Shown: positions 33,874-42,914, counted from the first letter of the stretch. The stretch: 64,000 nt of DNA from Armatimonadota bacterium (GCA_030649165.1 JAUSGG010000096.1:16972-80971), one strand, 5' to 3'. Program-made: numbers and translations. Notes: generated by a model not told the origin, from the sequence alone.

Positions 33874-35448
33874 TCACTTCCCCTCCGGCTTCATCTGCGG
33901 GAACAGTATCACGTCCCGTATCGACGGCTTATCCGTAAACGCCATCACCAACCGGTCGATGCCGAGGCCGAGGCCGCCGGTCGGCGGCATGCCGTATTCG
34001 AGGGCGCGGACGAAATCCTCGTCGAACGGGTGGGCTTCTTCGTCGCCCTTTGCCTTCTGGGCCATTTGCGCCTCGAAGCGTTCTCGTTGGTCGATCGGGT
34101 CGTTCAGCTCGCTGAAGGCGTTCCCGACCTCCAGGCCGCCGAGGAACGGCTGGAACCGGTGGGTCAGCCTGGGGTTGTCCGGGTCGCGCTTGGCAAGAGG
34201 AGACAGTTCCACGGGATATTCGATCAGGAAGGTCGGCTGGATGAGCTTCGGCATGATGAGCGTCTTCAGGACCTCGTCCACGATCTTGCCGTAGCCGACC
34301 ACGCCGTCCATATCCACGCCGGCCTTCTTCGCTCGTTCGCGGGCAACTGCTTCGTCGTTCGTGTCCGCAAAATCAACGCCGGCGTATTCGCGAATCGCCT
34401 CGAACAGGTTCAGCCTGCGCCAGGGCGGCGTCAGGTCGATCTCGTTGCCCTGGTAGGTTATCTTCGTAGTGCCAAGAGACTGCTCGGCGGCATAGGCGAC
34501 GAGTTGCTCGGCCAGTTCCATAATGCCGTTGTAGTCCGCGTAAGCCTGGTAGACCTCCAGCATCGTGAACTCGGGATTATGGCGGAAGGAGATGCCCTCG
34601 TTGCGGAAATTCTTGCATATCTCGAAGACGCGCTCGAACCCGCCGACGATCAGCCGCTTGAGGTAGAGCTCCGGCGCGATGCGGAGGTAAAGGTCCACGT
34701 CCAGCGCGTTGTGGTGCGTGATAAACGGCTTGGCCGCCGCGCCGCCGGGGATCGGCTGGAGCGTGGGGGTTTCGACCTCCATGAAGCCCCGGTCATTCAG
34801 CAACCGGCGAATCGCCGCGATCAGGTCCGCGCGGACTCTGAAGTCCGAACGGACTTCTCTGTTGACCATCAGGTCGAGGTAACGCTGGCGGCGGCGTTGT
34901 TCGGGGTCTTCGAGCGCGCTGTACTTCTCCTCGCCCTTCTGCTTACCAAGGGGAGCGGGACGAAGGGACTTGGAGAGGATTTGCAGCGTCTGCGCGGCGA
35001 CGGTGACCTCGCCGGTGCGCGTGCGAAACACGTCGCCGGCCACGCCGACGAAATCGCCCAGGTCGAGCAGCCGGACAAGCGAGTAGACTTCCTCACCCAG
35101 CTTGTCGATTCGCAAGTATACCTGGATCCTTCCCGATTCGTCTTCTATGTGCGCGAAGGCGGCCTTGCCCATCTCGCGCATGGCGACCACCCGACCGGCT
35201 ACTGCCGTGTGGACGCCAGAAGCTTGGTCGGATTCCTGCGCGCTGGGCTCCGACTCCAGCTTCTCGAACTCCTCGATCACTCCAGCCGCACCGGGAAAGG
35301 CGCGCTCCTCGCCCGCCACCCGCAGCCGGCGCTCAAATACCTCTACTTTGAACGGGTCGATGCCGCGCGCTCGCAGCTCCGCGAGCTTCTGCCTGCGGGC
35401 CTGGATAAGATCGTTTTCGTCCAGGATTATGTTGTCCGAATCCACCAA
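33874..35448 (-). CDS. lysS: Lysyl-tRNA synthetase, class II
   Basis: 524 residues counted from TTG 35448 (GTG 35445 is equally possible; GAGGTGA lies just upstream). The OB-fold tRNA-binding domain has AVAGRVVAMREMGKAAFAHI and SGRIQVYLR. The class II core has motif 1 (GFMEVETPTLQPIPGGAAA), motif 2 (FEICKNFRNEGISFRHNPEF, then TMLEVYQAYADY) and motif 3 (PPTGGLGLGIDRLVM). The length is normal. It charges tRNA-Lys in the cytoplasm. greA lies upstream on the same strand, but a strong terminator and a repeat separate the two, so lysS probably has a separate promoter. Confidence 0.97.
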   Translation of the reverse strand: MVDSDNIILDENDLIQARRQKLAELRARGIDPFKVEVFERRLRVAGEERAFPGAAGVIEEFEKLESEPSAQESDQASGVHTAVAGRVVAMREMGKAAFAHIEDESGRIQVYLRIDKLGEEVYSLVRLLDLGDFVGVAGDVFRTRTGEVTVAAQTLQILSKSLRPAPLGKQKGEEKYSALEDPEQRRRQRYLDLMVNREVRSDFRVRADLIAAIRRLLNDRGFMEVETPTLQPIPGGAAAKPFITHHNALDVDLYLRIAPELYLKRLIVGGFERVFEICKNFRNEGISFRHNPEFTMLEVYQAYADYNGIMELAEQLVAYAAEQSLGTTKITYQGNEIDLTPPWRRLNLFEAIREYAGVDFADTNDEAVARERAKKAGVDMDGVVGYGKIVDEVLKTLIMPKLIQPTFLIEYPVELSPLAKRDPDNPRLTHRFQPFLGGLEVGNAFSELNDPIDQRERFEAQMAQKAKGDEEAHPFDEDFVRALEYGMPPTGGLGLGIDRLVMAFTDKPSIRDVILFPQMKPEGK

Positions 35449-35461
35449 TCACCTCTCCCAG

Positions 35462-35530
35462 CGTTCGCCGCGGGAACTAGCTACTATCAATCCGTTACGA
35501 TCGCCGGTAGAGGCCGTTCCCGCGGGATAG
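35462..35530. repeat. CCCGCGGGAAC terminal-repeat element, copy 2
   Basis: Reverse orientation relative to copy 1: CGTTCGCCGCGGGAACTAG at 35462 and CCGTTCCCGCGGGATAG ending at 35530. It lies between the lysS start and the greA terminator. Confidence 0.75.
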
Positions 35531-35604
35531 AATCTTTCCACTGGTCATCGTTTCGGAGTCGAGGGCTGTTTCCGGAATCTCTCAACACTCAACAAGCTCT
35601 CACA

Positions 35605-35641
35605 CAAAAAACAGCCCTATGGCCGACGGCCACAGGGCTGT
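35605..35641 (-). terminator. Intrinsic terminator of greA
   Basis: On the minus strand ACAGCCCTGTGGCC, 3 bases, GGCCATAGGGCTGT is followed by a T-run (35605-35611). The stem is 14 bp with one mismatch, which is a textbook rho-independent terminator. Confidence 0.92.
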
Positions 35642-35673
35642 ATTAGTCTCAGGCAAACTCTTTTCCTGCCCGA

Positions 35674-35745
35674 CCCCACCCTAACCCTCCCCTAAAGAGG
35701 GAGGGAGCCATTCCCCCTCTCTTTAGGAGGGGGTCAGGGGGAGGT
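35674..35745. repeat. CCCTCCCC...GGAGGGGG hairpin repeat between greA and its terminator
   Basis: Two overlapping hairpins (CCCTCCCCTAAAGAGGGAGGG and CCCCCTCTCTTTAGGAGGGGG) lie directly after the greA stop. Confidence 0.75.
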
Positions 35746-35748
35746 TTC

Positions 35749-36228
35749 CTACTTGCGGATGGAGACCACCTGATACCGGGCCAGTCCGGCCGGAATCTCC
35801 ACCTCCACAGTGTTGCCCACTTTTCTGCCCATGAGGGCTTCGCCCACGGGGGACTCGTTCGAAATCTTGTCTTCGCCGGGGTTTGCCTCGACAGAACCAA
35901 CGATGAAAAACTCCCACTCATCGCTGTTCTCCAGATCGCGCACTTTCACTATGGAACCCACGCCTACCACGTCGGTCATCACGTCGGCCTCGTCTATCAC
36001 AGCCGCGTGCATCAAGACCTGTTTGAGCTCCTCGATGCGGCCTTCCACAAATGCCTGCTCGGTTTTGGCATCTTCATACTCGGAATTCTCGGAGAACTCG
36101 CCAAACTGCTTGGAATCGCGTATTCTGTCGGCCACTCGTTTGCGATGAACGCTGCGAAGCTCTTCCAGCTCCAGCTCGATCTTCTTGAGACCGCTTGCGG
36201 TTAGTAGAATCTCCTTGTCCGTTTGCAT
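35749..36228 (-). CDS. greA: Transcription elongation factor GreA
   Basis: 159 residues from ATG 36228. The N-terminal coiled coil (LTASGLKKIELELEELRSVH and DSKQFGEFSENSEYEDAKTE) carries the acidic tip residues (GEFSENSEYEDAK) that activate RNA cleavage by stalled RNA polymerase. The C-terminal FKBP-like domain has SIVKVRDLENSDEWEFFIVG and ISNESPVGEALMGRKVGNTV. The length is normal. It has a near-consensus promoter, a structured leader and a strong terminator, so it is a single-gene unit. Confidence 0.97.
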   Translation of the reverse strand: MQTDKEILLTASGLKKIELELEELRSVHRKRVADRIRDSKQFGEFSENSEYEDAKTEQAFVEGRIEELKQVLMHAAVIDEADVMTDVVGVGSIVKVRDLENSDEWEFFIVGSVEANPGEDKISNESPVGEALMGRKVGNTVEVEIPAGLARYQVVSIRK

Positions 36229-36266
36229 AGGACGTCACCTCTCGGTACTTACAACAATTAACAATT

Positions 36267-36309
36267 TAAGCGCTGACCGCCCCTAATGTTTCAGGCCCGT
36301 CAGCGCTTA
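36267..36309 (-). promoter_or_regulatory. Hairpin in the greA leader
   Basis: TAAGCGCTGAC and GTCAGCGCTTA form an 11-bp perfect stem around a 21-base loop. On the minus strand it begins about 23 nt after the expected transcript start and ends 38 nt before the greA ATG. It may act in attenuation or mRNA stability. Confidence 0.6.
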
Positions 36310-36338
36310 GTAAGGTCATGCCTTGCCGCTTCAATCGG

Positions 36339-36367
36339 ATTATACCACAACCATACCGGTCTGTCAA
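36339..36367 (-). promoter_or_regulatory. Near-consensus sigma-70 promoter of greA
   Basis: On the minus strand TTGACA (36367-36362), 17 bp, TATAAT (36344-36339). Both hexamers are perfect. The stretch 36368-36643 beyond it shows no gene. Confidence 0.9.
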
Positions 36368-36643
36368 ACAAAATCTTTTACAGGCGCGGTTGCGGCTGTC
36401 CGCACGACTACAATGGCTCAGCTACTTTCTCAGACGCACTGTATTTGTGGTTTGTTCCATCTTTACGACCGGCCGTAAAGCGGTTTCTGTGGCTGCCGAA
36501 CTGACGCTCGACTTGCGGGACCGCTCCCACAGCACAACCAGGGAGGGACCTTCGGGTCAGAAAGCCTCTTGAAGCATGGGAGATACATCCCTCATGCCGG
36601 ACAAGGGCATTTTGTGCGGGCCAACAGGAAGCTGAACGGCACG

Positions 36644-37078
36644 TCACGATTGCTTGCCGAGTCTACGGTGAGCATCCCGTATGGCTTGTAGAAGCTCATG
36701 AGGTCGTGCCTGGTATTGATCGAAAAGTCTGATGTTATCCCTGTTCAAATGAAGCTGTCCTTCTCCGACGTTGCCGCGGTGCTGTCCGTTCGAGAAGTAG
36801 CTGTTGGACTCGACCTCTTCGGAGTTCAACACCCAATATCTGATGACATCACGCCACACTGCGACCCATATGAACACATCGCAACATCGGCATTTGACCT
36901 GTTGGAAGTTCATATCGAATTGTTCAACAGAGTCCGATGCCAATGCCTTGACGTATAGTGGCTCGTCTGTCTGAAAGGCAACCGCACGTGAGGCTTTGAC
37001 TTCCACTCGAATGCGACCATCCAAATGGAAGTCGTAGTCACCCGAATACGCCGGATCGAGTTTCCTCGAAGGCTTCAC
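36644..37078 (-). CDS. Type II restriction endonuclease, C-terminal PD-(D/E)XK part
   Basis: 144 residues from GTG 37078. The nuclease core is seen in SGDYDFHLDGRIRVEVKASR: Asp (YDFHLD), then E-V-K of the D-ExK motif. Later segments are DEPLYVKALASDSVEQFDMN, CCDVFIWVAVWRDVIRYWVL and RLFDQYQARPHELLQAI. As I recall, proteins of this type are one chain in which EISAPRGFGE and KKPSRKLDPxYSGxYDF are contiguous. Here the first part ends in TGA and this part restarts at an overlapping GTG (GTGA). Either a one-base loss broke the gene, or the halves are made as two subunits by termination-reinitiation. Confidence 0.75.
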   Translation of the reverse strand: MKPSRKLDPAYSGDYDFHLDGRIRVEVKASRAVAFQTDEPLYVKALASDSVEQFDMNFQQVKCRCCDVFIWVAVWRDVIRYWVLNSEEVESNSYFSNGQHRGNVGEGQLHLNRDNIRLFDQYQARPHELLQAIRDAHRRLGKQS

Positions 37079-37367
37079 AGCTCGGGAACCAGCTCTTTAA
37101 GATGGCCCTGCGCCCAAGCTTCCCCGAAGCCTCGCGGCGCGCTGATCTCGAAGACGTACAGGAAGAGGTTGCGCGCTACGTAGTCGTCTCGCAACTCGTA
37201 ATAGCCATCCAGTGTCAGCTTGTCTCGCCCCAGAAGGGTAGAGATCACATACTCATATTCGTTGAAAGGGTAGACAGAGATCAACTGCGACAACCGCTCC
37301 ACCACATCATCGGAGTCGCTGAGCTGCGAGATCAACTCGTTCAACCGCTTGCGGACTTTTTTTCCAT
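37075..37367 (-). CDS. Type II restriction endonuclease, N-terminal part; frame change after the ATG
   Basis: The best start is ATG 37367: it lies 7 bp after the methyltransferase stop, with AGGAGGGG overlapping that stop. In the ATG frame the peptide ends after eight codons (MEKKSASG). The protein-like frame (NELISQLSDSDDVVERLSQL, LGRDKLTLDGYYELRDDYVA, LYVFEISAPRGFGEAWAQGH, ending LVPEL) is reached only by a -1 shift, and A-AAA-AAG at 37362-37356 gives exactly that product (MEKKVRKRLNELISQ). A TTG at 37344 is an in-frame alternative but has no ribosome site. The C-terminal nuclease part follows with a GTGA overlap. This could be a programmed or phase-variable shift, or simple decay. Confidence 0.65.
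37356..37362 (-). other. A-AAA-AAG slippery heptamer in the endonuclease start
   Basis: It reads on the minus strand within an A7 run, in the 0 frame of ATG 37367 as (GA)A-AAA-AAG. This is the heptamer used for -1 frameshifting in dnaX. A run of seven A is also prone to replication slippage. Confidence 0.6.
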
Positions 37368-37374
37368 GCCCCTC

Positions 37375-38376
37375 CTAGAACAGTGTAGATTGGCAAATGG
37401 CGGGCGTCTGTTCTTGCGCGCGGAATTTCGTTAAGAAATGCCCTGCTGTTTCTCCGAGTTCCTTCTCGAACGGGTGTCCGTTTTGCCAGCCCGTCAATCC
37501 TTGCTGCCTGTAGCGCTCTAGGCGCCTGATCACGATCTCACAGTACACGGGATCTATCTCTGCCGTGTAGCAGCGTCTCTTGAGTCTCTCACATGCGAGA
37601 AGGGACGTCCCAGAGTGCGCGAATAGGTCCACAACCAAGTCCCCTTGCTTGGAGCTGGCGGAAACAATACGCTCAATTGACTTGAGAGGCTTTTGGGCGT
37701 AACATCCAGAGACATTCTCCTCCATGCGATAGAAGACTTGCTGCACATCCACCCAGACGTTTCCAGCCCGGATGTTTTCGGACTTGCCTCTCTCCAGATT
37801 TTCAGTGGTCTTGCCGTTTACTTCTTTGTAGTATCCACGAAGTATTTTCGGTATATCGGTATACTGCACCTCGAAGTCCGGATTACCCTTTGTGTAGTAC
37901 AGCAACTCTTGGCGAACCGCCATCCAGTTACATTGGGTTCCGTACCCTCTCTGGTTTCGCATCGTTATGAAGGACCTGGCTTTGAGTCCGCTAATGCCAC
38001 GCATCATTATCATAAAATCCGGAAGAGGCTGGAATTCGTTGTTCTGATCAGCGCCCAACCAGACATATAGTGCGGAATCGCCTGCCAGTATACTCGCAGT
38101 AATCTCGACCCACTTCTTGCACCACTCGACGTAATCATGGATTTGGCGTTCCTCGAATGCGACTAAGTTGTAGGGAGGATCCTGTATAGCTATTGCCGCG
38201 AGATCGCCATCTATCAGTTGGCCGACAGACGTGCGATCCGTTGCGTCAATGCACGCGACTCTGTGGGATCCCTGCCGGTCGCGCCAAATGTCTCCGGGGC
38301 GCAGTCTGCAGAATGGCAACAGCCTCTGCCTTGTGTCTCCGTCAATATCGAGGCGTGGTAAAGGGTTATTCCTCAA
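37375..38376 (-). CDS. DNA methyltransferase, N4/N6 type (beta order)
   Basis: 333 residues from TTG 38376, with AAGGAG 9 bp upstream; the frame extends to 38412 without support. Motif IV DPPYN (AIQDPPYNLVAFEERQIHDY) comes before the AdoMet-binding motif I (DLVVDLFAHSGTSLLACERL), the beta arrangement of DNA N6-adenine or N4-cytosine methylases. The following ERLKRRCYTAEIDPVYCEIV is motif II/III. It should protect the host from the adjacent endonuclease. The locus has visibly lower G+C than the surrounding sugar-enzyme genes. The target sequence cannot be read from the protein. Confidence 0.9.
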   Translation of the reverse strand: MRNNPLPRLDIDGDTRQRLLPFCRLRPGDIWRDRQGSHRVACIDATDRTSVGQLIDGDLAAIAIQDPPYNLVAFEERQIHDYVEWCKKWVEITASILAGDSALYVWLGADQNNEFQPLPDFMIMMRGISGLKARSFITMRNQRGYGTQCNWMAVRQELLYYTKGNPDFEVQYTDIPKILRGYYKEVNGKTTENLERGKSENIRAGNVWVDVQQVFYRMEENVSGCYAQKPLKSIERIVSASSKQGDLVVDLFAHSGTSLLACERLKRRCYTAEIDPVYCEIVIRRLERYRQQGLTGWQNGHPFEKELGETAGHFLTKFRAQEQTPAICQSTLF

Positions 38377-38523
38377 CCTAATTGCTCCTTCCACTACCTG
38401 GCATATCCCCAACTAATCCTGGCGACGGCTACCATATATGCTTCTTGGGGACCTTCTGCCGCAGAGATGTTGAGACGGCCATTGTCGATCTTTTCGCCGT
38501 GCACTAATCGCATTCCTGCTTTC

Positions 38524-41500
38524 TTATTGTACCTCCGTATGCTCCGTGCGGCCATCGGCCCTGGCGTAGTGGACATGGCCATTGTATACCAGCCTGGCAA
38601 TTGCCCAGTATCCCGGCTTCGCTCTTGCTTCGATCGGAAACCTGTATGTCTCGCTCGCTCCCGGTTCCAGCTCGAAACCGTACCGCCACGGGCTGATGTC
38701 CGCCACCGCAAGCTCGGGATAGGCGGCAATCGGCCAGGTCTCGATCGGCGTGATCAGATCTAGTTGGCCTTCGATCGTCATATCCGTGGGATTGGTCAAC
38801 GTGACCCTGATCTCGCGCGCGCCGGCCTTAGCCTTGCACTTCAGCAAATGCTCCTGCCCGACCTCGATGATATCCTGAAACACCTGTCCCTCGTGCGCGA
38901 TTCTGGCTTTGATGATCCCGGTCCGCCGCCTCGACAGGAAGGCCAGCAGCAGCTCGCGCGTACAGCTCGCGCCCGCATCGAGGGCGAAATCGACTTTGTC
39001 AGGGACGATCCTCCAACCTTCAGGGGCCATCAGCTCCACGGTTCCGGATGCTCTTCGATCAATGTAGTTATTGGCAATTCCGAGCTTGAACGTGTTGATG
39101 GTCACTCCGCCTTGGACGATATGGATGCCGGTTTTGATCTCGCCCGAAAGGGCAATGGTCACGGGCAGGTAACCGATAGGATCCGCGCCGAGGTTGTGCT
39201 GCCAATAGCGAATGTGCTGGACCGGCGCAATCTCCTTTTTGCGGGCGATGGCCGCGGCCGGAAGCGATCCCGGGACTTTATCGGGCACAAGCTCGAAAGT
39301 TTCAATTGAGAAGGGCTCGACCGACAGCTTGAGCCCGCCGTCGAGAGAGACGGGAAGTTTGCTTCGGCGCTCCTCAAGCAGATTGGATGACGAGGCGCCC
39401 GCAAGTCCGGTAAAGAACCTTACGTTGGCCTCGGCTTTTCGACCGAACGGCTCGTAAAGGCGCAGCGTGATCCACGAGGAGGCGTCGGCCTCGGCGCCGC
39501 TGAGCGACGCGGTGGGATTGCCCTTCGGCTTCATTGCGGTCACGACGAGGGCGTCGGAGTCGATCTCCAGGAAGGGCATCTCCGCCGGCAGGAATCCGTT
39601 GTGCGAAGTGAGCTGCCTCGCGACAAGCGGGTTGTTGTACGCCATCGCGGCGGCGGGGACGTTAGCCTCCCGCCAGCTTCCTTCGTGCGGGTACAGCGAG
39701 TACGTGAAGCGGTGCGTCTTCCACTCGGAAACGAAGAAGAACGGCAGCAGGTTAGGTCCCCACGGAATGTATGCCCAGCCCGCGTTGTGCATCAGTGGAA
39801 GGACAAGCGTGCCGTCGTTCTCCATTCCTGCAAGCGCGTGGCCGCGGTTCAGAATTGCCATGCCGTAATCCGCGACGCTCGGAACCGCGCCGGCGACTGC
39901 TTCCGGCGGCAGTGTTATGACTTCGCTCTCGACCTGGGCGATCAGCGAATCCACGGCCGAATCAAGAGCCTTGGCGTCCCTGGCGGAGACAACAAGTGTG
40001 GGAAGCGACGGCCAGCCTTCGGGTACATTCGGGTCCGTGAAGAAGAGATAGGCGAATCCGTTCAGTTCGAGCCGCGCGCGAAACTCCTTCTCCACCTGCT
40101 CTCCGAGTGTCTTAAAAATCGGCGTAAGGCGACGATTTGCTCCGGCTATGTCCAGATGCAGTCGAAAGGCCGTGCCGTACGACAAGTCCTCGTTCATCAC
40201 TCCCGGAATCGTGCATTCTTCGACCTTGAGGTCTCGCCGCCGGCCCGACTCCAGATCGTCGTACATCGGCGTGCAGCAAATGCCCTTCTTGACAAGCGCT
40301 TCCTGCAGGCGGTAACACGCGGCCAGCGCATCATCATCGTGCGGAACGACAATCGCGGTCGGCCCCAGGCTGACCGCGGCATCCGGCCTTCCCTCGATCT
40401 TGAGAAGCATGCTCCAGTTCGAGTCAACAAACTGGTTCATCGCGCGAAGGCCGTGGTCGGAATAGTTGTGGTATTGCCAGGTCCGAAAGTCGAACTTCCC
40501 TTTGCTTCTGCGGCCCGTGACCGCGCCGAACCGCTCCTCGAAGACAGGCATGGTTCCCGGCGCGCCGGGGAAGGTCATTGCAAACAGGTTGTCTTTGCCG
40601 CGATAGTTCTCCAGGCTCGTTATGAAGTCGATCCTCTTCACGCCGGGATAGAGCGCGATCTCCTGCAGGTATGGCGTATCGGACGCTTCGCCTCTTACGA
40701 TGATCCTCGACATCGCGGGTCCCTGCTCGACCGTCACCGCGGCGGCAAAATCCGACGAACGCCAGCGGACGCCCTGAGTGAATATCTCCCACGGCGGCTC
40801 GTTCCGGTCGAACTTCTCCTGAATGACAACCAGCTCATTGCCGGGGTTTGCGGAATCGGCGATCAGCTCGCGGCCGGAGGTCTTGTCTATCAGGCTGGTC
40901 ATGCAGCCGCCCTTTGCCGGATCGACCGTGATCCTGTAGAACTCGTTTTCGATCTCGTGAGGCGGTTGAGGGTTGAGGGTCGAGGGTCGAGGGTTGTTTG
41001 CCGGGTGGATGTAGAAGAGCTTGTAACCAAGAGAAGGCACGTTGCTTGCAATGAACATGATCTCGGCGGAGGTGATGCCGGAGGCCGTCTTCGCGTTCAA
41101 AAGCCGGCAGGAGACTTCAACGCCGGACGCGTCTTTGATCGCAATTCCTTTGACCGGCTTCTTGAACTGCAGCGTCGCGCGGCAAACATCGGTCCGCTTA
41201 CCGGCAACAGGATTAAAAACAGCCAACGGGACGGCGCCGCGCTTGCCGGAGGTGTCGATAGCCTGCCCGATATAGTCAAGCGACCCGGTCAGGGCCTCGC
41301 CGGCCAGTTCGATGGCGTCGCGATATCCGGCCAAAAGGTCGAGGTACGCCCTGTCGCAGCTCGGACCGGCCATGCCGTCGTGATGCTGCCCCAGCAGAAG
41401 CTGTCGCCAAGCCTTGTCGAGCGCCTTGTCGGGGTACTTCGCTCCAAGCAGATTTGCCACTGTTCCGAACTTCTCCGCCGACACGATGAGATTCTCGGCC

Positions 41501-42357
41501 AGGCGGTTCGCGATCTTGAAATCGACGCGGGTGAGGCGGGTTCCCTGGTGGTAGTACTCCATATCCCGCGCCGTCACCGGCAGCTTCAGCTCGCCCTTCT
41601 CCGATCTCTCGATGACGGACCGGAAGAACTTCCGGTGCGCCGAGCCGCTGACCCGGATGGACGGTCTGCGCTCCTTCATTGTCCCGCACTCGCCGGCCAT
41701 CCATCCGGCCGGAGGCAGGAAATCCAACGCGCTGACGCGGACATCCTCCGTCAGTCCGTAAGAAGCGGCCTCCGGCAGTTCATTCCTCAACATCGACAGC
41801 ATCATATCCAGATCTGGCGCCCCGTATGTGTAAGTCGTGCGGCGATAGAGCATTTTGCTGCCATCCAGCGACTGGTGCTGGAAGAGCGGATGGAACCCGA
41901 CGACGGCTTTGGACCAAATGCATGCGGAAAACCGCGACTTGGCGAGGATTTGGGAGAGCTGCGGAATGTGGCCGAATACATCCCACGGCATATAGACCTC
42001 GGGCCGGTCGCCGAGGACCTTCTCGTGGTACAGCCGTCCGTAGAGTATATTGCGGACCAGCCCTTCGGGGCCGATGCACGTCTCCATCGGCTGGCTGTGC
42101 GAGCCGCCGGTCGCAATACGGCCCTCTCTGATAAGCTGCCTTATGTACTCGCGGTCTTCGATCTCCGTGTCGAAGTACGGCTTCAGGTAAGTCAACTCGT
42201 GTAGGAACACGCCGTAGTCCGGATCGTGCCGGCAGAGGAGCAGGTTTTGTTTCACGTCGCCCATCAGCGAGACGGCGTAATCCCGCTGGTCCTCCAGCCA
42301 GACAACGTCTGAGTGGAAGCCGGGGGTCAGGTGCACGATGAAGTCGTCGGTGGACAT
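38524..42357 (-). CDS. GH38-like alpha-mannosidase, large
   Basis: 1277 residues from ATG 42357 (AGGAG 10 bp upstream); the frame reads back to 42429 without support. GH38 features are the zinc-site start VHLTPGFHSDVVWLEDQRDY, EVYMPWDVFGHIPQLSQILA with the nucleophile Asp, LLLGQHHDGMAGPSCDRAYL (zinc/active-site His-Asp) and then the long beta-sandwich region. The C-terminal about 130 residues form extra beta domains (TGTVELMAPEGWRIVPDKVD type, NEW3-like). There is no signal peptide, so it acts inside the cell, probably trimming alpha-mannose-containing glycans or related sugars. It stands alone, with gaps or repeats on both sides. Confidence 0.85.
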   Translation of the reverse strand: MSTDDFIVHLTPGFHSDVVWLEDQRDYAVSLMGDVKQNLLLCRHDPDYGVFLHELTYLKPYFDTEIEDREYIRQLIREGRIATGGSHSQPMETCIGPEGLVRNILYGRLYHEKVLGDRPEVYMPWDVFGHIPQLSQILAKSRFSACIWSKAVVGFHPLFQHQSLDGSKMLYRRTTYTYGAPDLDMMLSMLRNELPEAASYGLTEDVRVSALDFLPPAGWMAGECGTMKERRPSIRVSGSAHRKFFRSVIERSEKGELKLPVTARDMEYYHQGTRLTRVDFKIANRLAENLIVSAEKFGTVANLLGAKYPDKALDKAWRQLLLGQHHDGMAGPSCDRAYLDLLAGYRDAIELAGEALTGSLDYIGQAIDTSGKRGAVPLAVFNPVAGKRTDVCRATLQFKKPVKGIAIKDASGVEVSCRLLNAKTASGITSAEIMFIASNVPSLGYKLFYIHPANNPRPSTLNPQPPHEIENEFYRITVDPAKGGCMTSLIDKTSGRELIADSANPGNELVVIQEKFDRNEPPWEIFTQGVRWRSSDFAAAVTVEQGPAMSRIIVRGEASDTPYLQEIALYPGVKRIDFITSLENYRGKDNLFAMTFPGAPGTMPVFEERFGAVTGRRSKGKFDFRTWQYHNYSDHGLRAMNQFVDSNWSMLLKIEGRPDAAVSLGPTAIVVPHDDDALAACYRLQEALVKKGICCTPMYDDLESGRRRDLKVEECTIPGVMNEDLSYGTAFRLHLDIAGANRRLTPIFKTLGEQVEKEFRARLELNGFAYLFFTDPNVPEGWPSLPTLVVSARDAKALDSAVDSLIAQVESEVITLPPEAVAGAVPSVADYGMAILNRGHALAGMENDGTLVLPLMHNAGWAYIPWGPNLLPFFFVSEWKTHRFTYSLYPHEGSWREANVPAAAMAYNNPLVARQLTSHNGFLPAEMPFLEIDSDALVVTAMKPKGNPTASLSGAEADASSWITLRLYEPFGRKAEANVRFFTGLAGASSSNLLEERRSKLPVSLDGGLKLSVEPFSIETFELVPDKVPGSLPAAAIARKKEIAPVQHIRYWQHNLGADPIGYLPVTIALSGEIKTGIHIVQGGVTINTFKLGIANNYIDRRASGTVELMAPEGWRIVPDKVDFALDAGASCTRELLLAFLSRRRTGIIKARIAHEGQVFQDIIEVGQEHLLKCKAKAGAREIRVTLTNPTDMTIEGQLDLITPIETWPIAAYPELAVADISPWRYGFELEPGASETYRFPIEARAKPGYWAIARLVYNGHVHYARADGRTEHTEVQ

Positions 42358-42429
42358 GAGAATATTACTCCTGAGGAGAGTGGCTCGTGGCTGGCAAGGA
42401 CCGGATAAAGTCCAATCACCAAGCAACAC

Positions 42430-42500
42430 CTCACCCCAGCCCCCTCCTAAAAGGAGAGGGACTCCCCCCTCCTCTTAGGAGGGGGTGGGGAGGTCAAGGC
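42430..42500. repeat. Pyrimidine-purine hairpin repeat before the mannosidase gene
   Basis: CCTCACCCCAGCCCCCTCCT, AAAAGGAGAGGGACTCCCCC, CTCCTCTTAGGAGGGGGTGG gives two nested hairpins of the CCCTCC family. Confidence 0.7.
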
Positions 42501-42569
42501 GTTGCCTCGACTTTATCCGACCGCTGCTAGTGCGGATGGCGGGGCGTCTAATCACTAGCCACTCCCGAA

Positions 42570-42914
42570 TCACTCCTCGCCGGACTGCAACGCGGAAGTC
42601 AGCGCTCGAAGGCCGTCGCCCGCCGCCGACCGCATACCGGCAATCTCCCGCTCCTTCTCCAAGGCGGCGCGGGCAAGTTCCAACTCCTTGCGCTCCTCAA
42701 AGAGCGCCCTTCTATCGGCCTCTACCGCCCGTTCTTGCTGCTCCAGAAGCTCCCGTTCGGCGCGCACGACCTGCCGCTCGCCGTCGACTCCGCGCTCGAT
42801 CAGCATTATCGCGTGCGTGATGATAGCCGCGGCCGCTTCGAACTGAGCGTCGGGCAGGTCAGCCCGCAACTGCTCCACAAGTTTTTCTAATTCCAATCTG
42901 GTTGGCATGTCCAT
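42570..42914 (-). CDS. Coiled-coil protein of unknown function
   Basis: 114 residues from ATG 42914 with GGAGG 9 bp upstream. It begins MDMPTRLELEKLVEQLRADL, followed by one long charged helix (EAAAAIITHAIMLIERGVDG, RAERELLEQQERAVEADRRA and LELARAALEKEREIAGMR), so most of it should be a coiled coil. No enzyme or DNA-binding motif is seen. It may be a structural or scaffolding protein. Confidence 0.6.
   Translation of the reverse strand: MDMPTRLELEKLVEQLRADLPDAQFEAAAAIITHAIMLIERGVDGERQVVRAERELLEQQERAVEADRRALFEERKELELARAALEKEREIAGMRSAAGDGLRALTSALQSGEE

Noticed and set aside
35605..35641. Riboswitch or leader for lysS
   Set aside because: The structure is a simple hairpin with a T-run that fits the end of greA; no T-box sequence was seen.
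33733..35646. 637-codon open frame on the plus strand
   Set aside because: It is antisense to lysS, which has every synthetase motif, and is composed of low-information Arg/Leu/Val sequence.
39601..42204. 867-codon open frame on the plus strand
   Set aside because: It is antisense to the GH38-like gene. Its sequence is Arg/Val-rich with no motif, as expected for a shadow of a high-G+C gene.
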